Below, piece after piece: positions 52,410-59,762 of a DNA stretch of 64,000 bases. Source of the stretch: JBBRMW01 sp965246845. GTDB lineage: Bacteria; Chloroflexota; Anaerolineae; Aggregatilineales; UBA2796. The DNA lies in the NCBI GenBank assembly GCA_965246845.1, contig CBDFFR010000004.1:62001-126000 (forward strand). The letters run 5' to 3'. Position numbers and translations under genes: made by a program. Positions within the stretch are counted from its first letter, which is position 1, and each line of letters starts with the position of its first letter. The notes below the pieces were generated by a model. The model ran no database searches and was not told where the DNA came from. It saw only the letters and a program-made list of their open reading frames with translations.

Positions 52410-53204
52410 TTAATCCCGTGTGAGCAGCGCGGCGGCGTCCTGCACCGTCTCGGTGATCTGGAAGAGCGCGTCAAAGCCGGAGATCGTGAAGACCTCGCGC
52501 ACGCGCGGCGTCAGCGCGGCCAATGCGAGCGCACCGCGCTGGTTACGAATTTTCTTGCTGGCCGCAAGCAGCACTTTGAGGCCGCCACTCGAAAGGTACG
52601 AGACCTCGGAAAAATCGACGATCATGCGGTAGTGCTTGAGGTCGAACTGCGCATTCAGGGTCGCCTCGAGGACGGGTCCGGTCGCGGAATCGAGCCGCCC
52701 GTTAAGGGTGATCACCCACAGGTGGCCGCGCAATTCGTGCGCCGGATATGTGACCTGATGTGCGCGCAGTGGGTACGTGCCGGGGTGGATCATCTTGACC
52801 ATTTCGAGGCGATTGTGATGGTCGATGTATTCGTACACTACGCGGTCCATGATCTTCTTGACCAGATACCAGCCGAGGCCGCCCGGCTGTCGCTCTTCGA
52901 TGGAGCCGTTCATGTTGGGGTCGGTGAGCTGCGTCGGGTCGAAGGGCGGGCTATCATCGATGATCGTGATCGTCATGCGGTCGGCTTCCGATTGACAGTT
53001 GACCTCGATGATTCCATCGTCTTCGCCGTGCGCTTCGTAGCCGTGCTGCACGATATTCGTACACCATTCATCGACGGCGAGCTGGCAATGGTACACGCCG
53101 CGCTCATCCAGACCCGCAGCCTGTGCCGCTTCTTCGACGAAACTGCACGCGCGGGTGACTTCGCTCAGGACGGCAGGGACGATCAGGCGGCGTTCTTCAC
53201 TCAT
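52410..53204 (-). CDS. Fusion of RsbW-like serine kinase and STAS anti-anti-sigma domain
   Basis: A 264-residue protein. Residues 1-145 are a GHKL kinase of the RsbW/SpoIIAB type: AVDEWCTNIVQHGY (N box), IIDDSPPFDP and GGLGWYLVKKIMD (G2 box). Residues 155-264 are a STAS domain with the phospho-acceptor serine in SYLSSGGLKVLL. These two are normally separate partners, kinase and substrate; here they are one chain. No sigma factor gene is next to it. It lies between a solo STAS gene and the phosphatase gene. Confidence 0.9.
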   Translation of the reverse strand: MSEERRLIVPAVLSEVTRACSFVEEAAQAAGLDERGVYHCQLAVDEWCTNIVQHGYEAHGEDDGIIEVNCQSEADRMTITIIDDSPPFDPTQLTDPNMNGSIEERQPGGLGWYLVKKIMDRVVYEYIDHHNRLEMVKMIHPGTYPLRAHQVTYPAHELRGHLWVITLNGRLDSATGPVLEATLNAQFDLKHYRMIVDFSEVSYLSSGGLKVLLAASKKIRNQRGALALAALTPRVREVFTISGFDALFQITETVQDAAALLTRD

Positions 53205-53225
53205 GGATCAATATTAAGGGCGCTG

Positions 53226-53561
53226 CTAGAAGCTGCCCACCGCCTCGACCTGCGTGGGGTAGATGTGGAAGATCGTATCCAGCCCGGCCAGCTCCAGCAC
53301 TTCCTTCACGCGCGGGGAAAGCGCCGCCAGCCGCACATCGCCGCCCGTCGTCTTGCGCGCCTTCTTGAGTGCGGAGACGAGTTCGCGCAGGCCTGCGCTG
53401 CTCATATATTCCACGCTGGAGAGGTCCACGACGAGCATTTGATGCCCGGCGTCGAGCTGTTGGCTGAGTGCGTCGCCAAGCTGGGTCGCGTTGGTGCTAT
53501 CGACCCGCCCGTTGACTTCGACCAGCGTGGCGCGTTTCATCCCGGAAATATTGATGTCCAT
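53226..53561 (-). CDS. STAS-domain anti-sigma factor antagonist
   Basis: A 111-residue RsbV/SpoIIAA-like protein from ATG 53561, preceded by GGGGGA. LVEVNGRVDSTNATQLGDAL opens the domain, and VDLSSVEYMSSAGLREL contains the phosphorylated serine (54 or 55). When dephosphorylated it should bind the kinase and release a sigma factor. First gene of a five-gene minus-strand run; 21 bases separate it from the kinase fusion. Confidence 0.92.
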   Translation of the reverse strand: MDINISGMKRATLVEVNGRVDSTNATQLGDALSQQLDAGHQMLVVDLSSVEYMSSAGLRELVSALKKARKTTGGDVRLAALSPRVKEVLELAGLDTIFHIYPTQVEAVGSF

Positions 53562-53666
53562 AACCGTCCCCCACAGACCCATAAAGATGCGCGGATAGTA
53601 TAGCGGAGTGTGTCGCCTTTGCCAGCGATGAGGCAAATATGCCGTTGACGTGTATATAACGTGGTG

Positions 53667-53903
53667 ATGAAAAGTGGAGCAGTCAGGTTGATTATCGTAG
53701 CCTTTGCAGTGTTTTATCTCGTAAGTTTCTCGATGCTGATGAGTGGCTTCTGTCTGTTGTCGATGCTCATACTCAGAATACAAGAATACAACGGTATCGC
53801 GGATGGCCTGCCAGCATTGTTTATCAGCTTCTGGTTAGCAGTCATATTTGCGTTTCCCGTATCTCTGATTGCTATGCACGCTTCAAGCAAACAACATAAA
53901 TGA
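53667..53903 (+). CDS. Small AT-rich membrane protein
   Basis: A 78-residue protein with two membrane helices (about residues 7-34 and 47-69) and a short polar tail. No family recognised. Starts GTG 53661 or ATG 53667 are both possible. Its G+C is well below the surroundings, like the small membrane gene at 5077-5427. Confidence 0.5.
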   Translation: MKSGAVRLIIVAFAVFYLVSFSMLMSGFCLLSMLILRIQEYNGIADGLPALFISFWLAVIFAFPVSLIAMHASSKQHK

Positions 53904-53960
53904 CGCTACATTTGACCCACTAGCCGCTACGCAGAGGAATGGAATTCGCGAGAGGAGCGC

Positions 53961-54251
53961 CTACATCAGGTTCCCGCGCCGAACCGCCGCGATTTCCGCT
54001 TTAACATCTTCTTCGGTGATTCCGTGATCAATTGAACTCATGCGCTCCGCAATGTCCAGAAAGCGGCGCATGGCGTCCAGCCGATCACGTTCTACCTGAT
54101 CAATCTCACCACTTGCGCCGTTTAGACGCACCTTGCGCGCGATCTCCGAACGCAAAAGCTGCGTGATTGTCTCGCTGTTCAGCGCGTCGACTTGCTGTGC
54201 ATCCTGCACTACATCTTCGGGCAGATCAAGCGTGATTTTCACTGTGTTCAT
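53961..54251 (-). CDS. Solitary RHH/VapB-like antitoxin
   Basis: A 96-residue protein from ATG 54251, with GAGGAAAG as ribosome binding site. MNTVKITLDLPEDVVQDA is a ribbon-helix-helix-like opening. No toxin gene accompanies it; the downstream gene is unrelated. A minus-strand TATAAT at 54280-54285 is its likely -10 element. It is divergent from the TIR gene. Confidence 0.68.
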   Translation of the reverse strand: MNTVKITLDLPEDVVQDAQQVDALNSETITQLLRSEIARKVRLNGASGEIDQVERDRLDAMRRFLDIAERMSSIDHGITEEDVKAEIAAVRRGNLM

Positions 54252-54279
54252 GTCGCTTTCCTCACTATGGAGAGCGCCG

Positions 54280-54314
54280 ATTATACAACGTTCGTAATGC
54301 GGACGCGGTATAAT
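54280..54314. promoter_or_regulatory. Divergent -10 elements of the antitoxin and TIR genes
   Basis: TATAAT on the minus strand at 54280-54285 and on the plus strand at 54309-54314, 23 bases apart. The antitoxin could repress both directions from here. The TIR gene has AGGAG at 54324-54328. Confidence 0.45.
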
Positions 54315-54336
54315 TGTCCAATCAGGAGCGAACCCG

Positions 54337-55068
54337 ATGAAAATCTTCATCTCCTATTCCCGCGTCGATAAAGCCTTCGCGCTGCGTCTGGGCGAAGGGT
54401 TGCGCGCGGCAGGCTACGATGTCTGGCTGGATTTGCAGAACATCCCGCACGGCGCGAACTGGGACCTCGAAGTACAGCGCGGCCTCGAAACCTCGGATGT
54501 GATGCTGGTGCTGCTCTCTCCGACGGCTTCCGCATCGGAGAACGTCAAGGACGAGTGGAACTATTTCATCGAGAAGAAGCGGCGGATAATCCCGGTCATG
54601 ATCGCGCCCAATGATGTCCCGTTTCGGCTCTCGCGGCGGCAGCGCGTCGATTTCGTCAGCAAGCCCTACGAGCAGGCGTTTAACGAACTGCTGGCCGCGC
54701 TTGAGGAAAAAGTCGGGGATGACGCGCGCCCCGCGTTCCAGCCGCGCTCGCTCGCGATGTCGTGGGGTGACGGCTATTCGCTGCTGACGGGTTTGCGCCC
54801 GCCGAACAGCGGCGACGCGGTGATCCTGCAAAATGAATTGCGGCTGCTCGCGCCCGGCCATCTGCCCTTCACGATCCCGCTGACGAGCATCACGGGCGCG
54901 GCGATGCAGCGCTCGCTCTTCGATAATTACATCGTCTTGCGCTTCGTGGACCGCGCCTCGAAAGCGCATCAGGTCGCGCTGATGGGGACCGACCGCAAGA
55001 ACCGCAGCATCACGCAGCGCGAATTCCTGACCGCGCTCGGCAGCGTGACCGGGAAAAACTACACTTGA
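54337..55068 (+). CDS. TIR-domain protein with C-terminal beta-rich domain
   Basis: A 243-residue protein. Residues 1-125 are a bacterial TIR domain: KIFISYSRVDK (box 1), YDVWLDLQNIPHGANW (BB loop) and SENVKDEWNYFIEKKRRIIPV, where Glu-73 is the expected NAD+-cleaving residue. Residues 145-243 are a separate domain (ELRLLAPGHLPFTIPLTSIT), possibly PH/GRAM-like; this is uncertain. Such proteins occur in anti-phage NADase systems and in signalling. The stop overlaps the TTG of trmD. Confidence 0.82.
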   Translation: MKIFISYSRVDKAFALRLGEGLRAAGYDVWLDLQNIPHGANWDLEVQRGLETSDVMLVLLSPTASASENVKDEWNYFIEKKRRIIPVMIAPNDVPFRLSRRQRVDFVSKPYEQAFNELLAALEEKVGDDARPAFQPRSLAMSWGDGYSLLTGLRPPNSGDAVILQNELRLLAPGHLPFTIPLTSITGAAMQRSLFDNYIVLRFVDRASKAHQVALMGTDRKNRSITQREFLTALGSVTGKNYT

Positions 55069-55805
55069 CGCTGCGTATCGACATTTTCACGCTCTTTCCG
55101 GCGATGTTCACGGGACCGCTGACGGAGAGCATCCTTGCCCGCGCGCAGGATGCCGGATTGCTGCAAATCGCGCTGCACAACATCCGCGAGTGGGCGACCG
55201 ACAAACACTTTACCACCGACGAACCCCCTTACGGCGGCGGCGGCGGCATGATCATGAAGGTCGAACCGCTGGTGGCGGCGGTCGAAAGCATCCTCGCGGG
55301 CGCGCACATCCCGGTTATCCTGACCACACCGCAAGGTCACGTCTTCAATCAAAGCATCGCGCGCGAATTGGCGACCCACGAGCGGATCGCGATCCTGTGT
55401 GGGCGCTACGAGGGCATTGACGAGCGCGTGCGCGAACTGGTCGTGACGGATGAAATCAGCATTGGCGACTATGTACTGACGGGCGGCGAACTGCCTGCGA
55501 TGGTCATGATTGACGCCATTGCGCGGAACATCCCCGGCGTGCTGGGCGCGCGTTGGGCTGCCGATGAGGACTCGCACGCGACGGGGTTGCTTGAATTCGC
55601 GCAGTATACGCGCCCGCCTTCGTTTCGCGATCTGGATGTGCCGGCGGTACTGCAAGGCGGCGATCATGCGCAGATGGAACGCTGGCGGCGGCGCGACTCG
55701 ATCCGCAGGACGTGGGAGAAGCGCCCGGATTTGCTGCTCACGGCGACACTCAGCGAAGACGAAAAGCAGTATCTCGCAGAACTCGCGGCGGGACCGCGCG
55801 AATGA
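55065..55805 (+). CDS. trmD: tRNA (guanine37-N1)-methyltransferase TrmD
   Basis: A 246-residue SPOUT methyltransferase making m1G37 in tRNA. Signature blocks are PPYGGGGGMIMKVEPL, LCGRYEGIDERV and the knotted SAM site SIGDYVLTGGELPAMVMIDA. It starts with TTG overlapping the TIR gene's stop and ends in an ATGA overlap. Its usual neighbours (rimM, rplS) are absent; instead it sits between a TIR gene and a glycoside-hydrolase-like gene. Confidence 0.95.
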   Translation: MTLRIDIFTLFPAMFTGPLTESILARAQDAGLLQIALHNIREWATDKHFTTDEPPYGGGGGMIMKVEPLVAAVESILAGAHIPVILTTPQGHVFNQSIARELATHERIAILCGRYEGIDERVRELVVTDEISIGDYVLTGGELPAMVMIDAIARNIPGVLGARWAADEDSHATGLLEFAQYTRPPSFRDLDVPAVLQGGDHAQMERWRRRDSIRRTWEKRPDLLLTATLSEDEKQYLAELAAGPRE

Positions 55806-58027
55806 TAATACGCTTTTTAACACTTCTATGTTTACTCGCGTGTTGTATCGGCGGGTCGTCGTCACACGCGCAAGAGTCGGCAATCCTGCAAAACCGTATG
55901 GCCGAAATTGCGCTTGAAATCACGGTCAACGCGAAGAATCCATATAACCCCGCGCAGGCCGATGTACAGGTCACGCTCACCGCGCCAGATGGCACGCCGC
56001 GCATGGTCTCCGCATTTTATATGCAACCCTATCAGAACGCCTGCACGATTGCGGATTGCCCTGCCGAATCGCTCTCAGCGGCGGGCAGCCCCGGCTGGCG
56101 CTTTCGCTTCACGCCGGATGCGCCGGGACTCTGGCAATATGCCGTCCGCTGGACCGACGCGGATGGCGCGCACGAGCAGCCACCCGCCGCAGTTGAGGTC
56201 GCGCCTTCGACACTTCCCGGCATCATTCGCAAAGCCGCGAACGGGCGCTATTTTCAATACGCGGGCAGCGGCGGCGCATACTTTCCGGTCGGGATGAACC
56301 TGAATTGGTCGTGGAGCGGTGGAGGCGGCACGCTCGCGTACCTGCGCTGGCTGGATGAACTGCGCAACGCGGGCGCAAACTATGCGCGGCTGGTGATCGA
56401 TGTCCCCTGGTTCATCGACCTCGAAGCCGGACCGCCGCTCGGCGATTACACAGCAGCGCAGCAGGACGCATGGCGGCTGGATACGATCCTGCGCGCGGCG
56501 GAAGCGGACGGGATCGCGCTGCAACTTGTCGTGCTGTGGAGCGCGCTGTTCGGCACGGCGGCATCGCTGCCCGTCAGTATTCCGAAGACGCCCGCGCGCC
56601 CCGATACGCGGCTCGATTGGGCGACGTATCCTTATAACCTCTCGAAGGGCGGTCCGGTCGGGACCACGCCAGCGGCCTTTTTCAGCAACGTGCAGGCACG
56701 CGCGCTATTCAAGCAGCGGCTGCGATACCTCGCCGCGCGCTGGGGCGCATCACCCGCCATCTTTGCGTGGGAGCTGACCGATCAGGCCGACCGCAGCACC
56801 GCCGCGCCCGGTGCGCTCGCGGAATGGCTGCGCGAGATGACCGAAACATTACGCAGTTTTGATAGCGGCGGCCACCTCGTCACGGCGGGGCTGCGCGATG
56901 TGAAGAACGCGGCGGTACTATCCAGCGCGGCGTTCGATTTTACGATCACGCGCGTCTATCAGCGCCGCCCGGTCGATCCGGCAGTCGATCAGGTACGGCT
57001 CACACTCGATACGCTCAAGCCACTGCTTGCGATATCCGATAAACCACGCCCCACGCTGCTCACCGAATTCTCGCTTAACCCCTGGTTCGAGCCGACCGCC
57101 GACGACCCGACGGGCGTTCACGTCCGCGAGACGATGTGGGCGGCGGCGCTCTCCGGTTCGGCAGGGAGCGCAATGAGCGCGTGGCCGGACACGTATCTAA
57201 TTCCGCAAAAGATCGTGCCATCGTTCCGGGCGCTGGCAGCGTTTGCGGCGGAGGTCCCCTGGGCGAGCGCGAATTTGCAGCCCGTCGAAACGATGCTGTA
57301 TAGTGCAGACACAAGCGCTTACCGTCCACTGCGGCTGACGGCATTCGCGCAGAAACTCGCGGGCGACAAAGCGCCGGATGTGACGTTCAAAATCGGCACG
57401 GAAACGGTCGAACCCGCGCTCGAAAGCGCATCGTCGTTCCTCTATCCGCCAAAATCATCGCTGCACCAACCGCTGCGGCTGCGCTTTTCCGTGCCGCTCG
57501 ATACGACGCTCACGATCAGCACGAAGCGCATGGCAAATCGCGGCGCGGCGGCGATCCTGACGCTCACGCTGGATGAGCAGCCGCTCACGCGCGCGACGCT
57601 CAATTCTAACGCGGAGCCGCTGACGCTGATGTTTCCGCTCAAAATGGGCGAGCATACGCTCGTCCTCGACAATGTGGGCGTCGATTCGCTTCAACTGGAT
57701 GCAGTTGAAATCGGCGCATATATCCCACTGATGCGGACGCTCGGCCTCGCGGACCGCGCCGCCGGGGTCTACGCGGGCTGGTTCCAGCATCGCGATTATA
57801 CGTGGGAGACCGTCGCGAAAAAGCAGGAGCCACAGCCTGCAAGCTATCGCCTGAGCATTCCGGAGATGCCGCCGGGGACCTATCGCGTCGAATTCTGGGA
57901 TGCGCAGGACGGCAACATCGCGGGTGAGGAGACGGTCACGGTCGGCGGGAACGCGCCCGGTTCGCTGGAAGTGACACTGCTGCCCGTCTCGCAAATGCTG
58001 GCGGTGCGCGCGACGCGGTTGCCCTAA
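55802..58027 (+). CDS. Secreted DUF5060/GH5-like glycoside hydrolase, catalytic acid altered
   Basis: A 741-residue exported protein. A signal peptide is followed by a DUF5060-like Ig domain (about 35-140) and a TIM-barrel-like domain (about 145-480): YFPVGMNLNW, NYARLVIDVPWF, FAWELTDQAD. C-terminal beta domains follow. In the related barrels the fourth strand ends W-E-L-x-N-E; here it reads WELTDQ, so the acid/base Glu is Gln-328. The nucleophile candidate Glu-422 (LLTEFS) is kept. It may bind rather than cleave glycans. ATGA overlap with trmD. Confidence 0.75.
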   Translation: MIIRFLTLLCLLACCIGGSSSHAQESAILQNRMAEIALEITVNAKNPYNPAQADVQVTLTAPDGTPRMVSAFYMQPYQNACTIADCPAESLSAAGSPGWRFRFTPDAPGLWQYAVRWTDADGAHEQPPAAVEVAPSTLPGIIRKAANGRYFQYAGSGGAYFPVGMNLNWSWSGGGGTLAYLRWLDELRNAGANYARLVIDVPWFIDLEAGPPLGDYTAAQQDAWRLDTILRAAEADGIALQLVVLWSALFGTAASLPVSIPKTPARPDTRLDWATYPYNLSKGGPVGTTPAAFFSNVQARALFKQRLRYLAARWGASPAIFAWELTDQADRSTAAPGALAEWLREMTETLRSFDSGGHLVTAGLRDVKNAAVLSSAAFDFTITRVYQRRPVDPAVDQVRLTLDTLKPLLAISDKPRPTLLTEFSLNPWFEPTADDPTGVHVRETMWAAALSGSAGSAMSAWPDTYLIPQKIVPSFRALAAFAAEVPWASANLQPVETMLYSADTSAYRPLRLTAFAQKLAGDKAPDVTFKIGTETVEPALESASSFLYPPKSSLHQPLRLRFSVPLDTTLTISTKRMANRGAAAILTLTLDEQPLTRATLNSNAEPLTLMFPLKMGEHTLVLDNVGVDSLQLDAVEIGAYIPLMRTLGLADRAAGVYAGWFQHRDYTWETVAKKQEPQPASYRLSIPEMPPGTYRVEFWDAQDGNIAGEETVTVGGNAPGSLEVTLLPVSQMLAVRATRLP

Positions 58028-58803
58028 CCCGCGAAATACGTCCGGTAGAAGAAATAGAGCGTCATCAGCGACCCGACGACGATCACGAACGCGCGAACCC
58101 GCGCCGGGTCGATTTTGCGCGCGTAGAACGCGCCGAAGTAACCGCCAATGATTGCGCCGACGATCATGATCACGGCGGGACCCCACGCAATTTCTTTGGC
58201 AAGGATGAAAGCCAGCACCGCCACACCGTTGATACACGTTGCGAGAAGCGTCTTCACACCGTTCATGTGGTGGATGTCATCCATGCCCGTCAGTGAGAGG
58301 ACCGCGAGCATCATGATCCCGATCCCGCCGCCGAAGAACCCGCCATAAATCGCGACGAAAAGCTGCGCGGCCAGCACACCGACGAGCAGCCCCGGTCCCG
58401 GTAGCTGGACGTGGCTCACCGCCTGCCGAAGCGCAACGCTCGCTCGCTTGCCGAAGATGAACAGCACCAGCGCGAAGAGCAGCAACCAGGGTAGTAGCGC
58501 CCCGAACGTGCTTTCCGGCGTGGCGAGCAGCAGATACGCACCGACCGCGCCCCCGATCAGGCTGGTCACGACAAGCGGGATGCGGTTCGCGAGCGGGCGG
58601 GCGATTTCCGCGCGATACGCGCCGACACTGGCGACCGTCCCCGGCCACAGCGCGAGCGTGTTGGTCGCGTTCGCGGGTTTGGCCGAAACGCCAATGAACA
58701 GCAGCGCCGGAAACGACAGGAAGCTGCCGCCGCCCGCGACGGAATTGAGCGCCCCGGCAAGCAAGGCCGCAAAGAAGACAAGCGCTGCTTGTGCGAGGCT
58801 CAC
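58024..58803 (-). CDS. TSUP family (TauE/SafE) permease
   Basis: A 259-residue membrane protein with about eight helices and the family repeats GALNSVAGGGSFLSFPALLF and IYGGFFGGGIGIMML, one in each half. TSUP proteins move sulfite, sulfonates or other small anions. The GTG start overlaps the monophosphatase stop (GTGA); the longer frame to 59094 only shadows that gene. It ends 4 bases inside the convergent hydrolase gene. Confidence 0.88.
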   Translation of the reverse strand: MSLAQAALVFFAALLAGALNSVAGGGSFLSFPALLFIGVSAKPANATNTLALWPGTVASVGAYRAEIARPLANRIPLVVTSLIGGAVGAYLLLATPESTFGALLPWLLLFALVLFIFGKRASVALRQAVSHVQLPGPGLLVGVLAAQLFVAIYGGFFGGGIGIMMLAVLSLTGMDDIHHMNGVKTLLATCINGVAVLAFILAKEIAWGPAVIMIVGAIIGGYFGAFYARKIDPARVRAFVIVVGSLMTLYFFYRTYFAG

Positions 58804-59633
58804 GGCAGGCTGGCTTTGGCGCGTGCCTCGGTGAGGACCGCGAGAATCGTCTCGTGCAGGGGACCGTTGCTCGCGACGACGCGGCGTCCGGTATATACGC
58901 CGTCGAGCGTCCCGGCATAATTGCTCACGCGCCCGCCCGCTTCGAGGACGAGCGCAATCCCGGCGGTCACATCCCAGCGTTTGATGTCCGGTTCCCAATA
59001 GCCATCCGCGCGCCCTGCGGCGACATACGCGAGGTCGAGCGCCGCCGATCCGCCGCTCAGACTCGCCTGCGTGCGGTGCAGCATCGCGGTCCACTCGGCG
59101 CTGTTGTTATCCGCGTTGGTCAGCTTGTCGTAGGGGAACCCGGTCAGCATGATCGCATGATCGATCTGCGCCGTCGACGAGACATGCAGCGGGCGGCCAT
59201 TCAGGAACGCGCCGCCGCCGCGATAGCCCGCGAAGCATTCATCGCGCGTGGGGTCGTAGATCACGCCGAGCAGTGGCACGCGGTCCGTATCTGCGAGGCC
59301 GAGGCTGACGCAGTAGTGCGGGAGTCCGTGCGCAAAGTTGGTTGTTCCGTCTATCGGGTCGATGTACCAGCACAGGCGGCCTTCGGGGGCGCTGCCCGCG
59401 CCCGTGCCTTCTTCGCCGATGATCAGGTGATCCGGGAACGCCTCGCGCAGCGCCGCGACGATGAGCGCTTCCGATTGGCGGTCGTACTGCGTGACCATAT
59501 CGATTGCGCCTTTGAATTCGATGGCGCGCGGCTTCCCGGCGGCGTCGCGCAGGATTGCGCCCGCGTCACGCGCGATGCGCTCTGCGATGGTGAGGATATG
59601 TTGCAGGTTGTTATTGGTCATGGATGTGTTCAT
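58800..59633 (-). CDS. Inositol monophosphatase family protein
   Basis: A 277-residue Mg-dependent sugar phosphatase. Metal ligands are visible in IIGEEGTG, DPIDGTTNFAHG and KRWDVTAGIAL. IMPase-type enzymes hydrolyse myo-inositol-1-phosphate and related substrates; SuhB-like or FBPase-like activity cannot be excluded. ATG 59633 is used; ATG 59621 is possible. It overlaps the TSUP permease gene by 4 bases. Confidence 0.92.
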   Translation of the reverse strand: MNTSMTNNNLQHILTIAERIARDAGAILRDAAGKPRAIEFKGAIDMVTQYDRQSEALIVAALREAFPDHLIIGEEGTGAGSAPEGRLCWYIDPIDGTTNFAHGLPHYCVSLGLADTDRVPLLGVIYDPTRDECFAGYRGGGAFLNGRPLHVSSTAQIDHAIMLTGFPYDKLTNADNNSAEWTAMLHRTQASLSGGSAALDLAYVAAGRADGYWEPDIKRWDVTAGIALVLEAGGRVSNYAGTLDGVYTGRRVVASNGPLHETILAVLTEARAKASLP

Positions 59634-59683
59634 GGGGGGTGAGTCAGGTCGTCCGCAGATTATAGGGCTAAACTGCGAAATAT

Positions 59684-59749
59684 GGGGTCAAGCCCCGCCC
59701 CTACATATACATACGCGCTCCGGTGTAGGGGTCGGGCGTGACCGACCCA
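59684..59749. repeat. Dispersed palindromic C-rich repeat, well-preserved copy
   Basis: GGGTCAAGCCCCGCCCCTACA on the left and GTGTAGGGGTCGGGCGTGACC on the right form an imperfect hairpin around TATACATACGCGCTCCG. The left arm matches the copy at 35121-35184 and the right arm the degenerate copies at 9858, 12091 and 33983. It lies between two same-strand genes. Confidence 0.7.
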
Positions 59750-59762
59750 CCTTCACCAAAAC

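Noticed and set aside
53961..54251. Solitary antitoxin as cognate partner of the TIR gene
   Set aside because: They are divergent and TIR proteins are not known partners of this antitoxin type; proximity is the only link.
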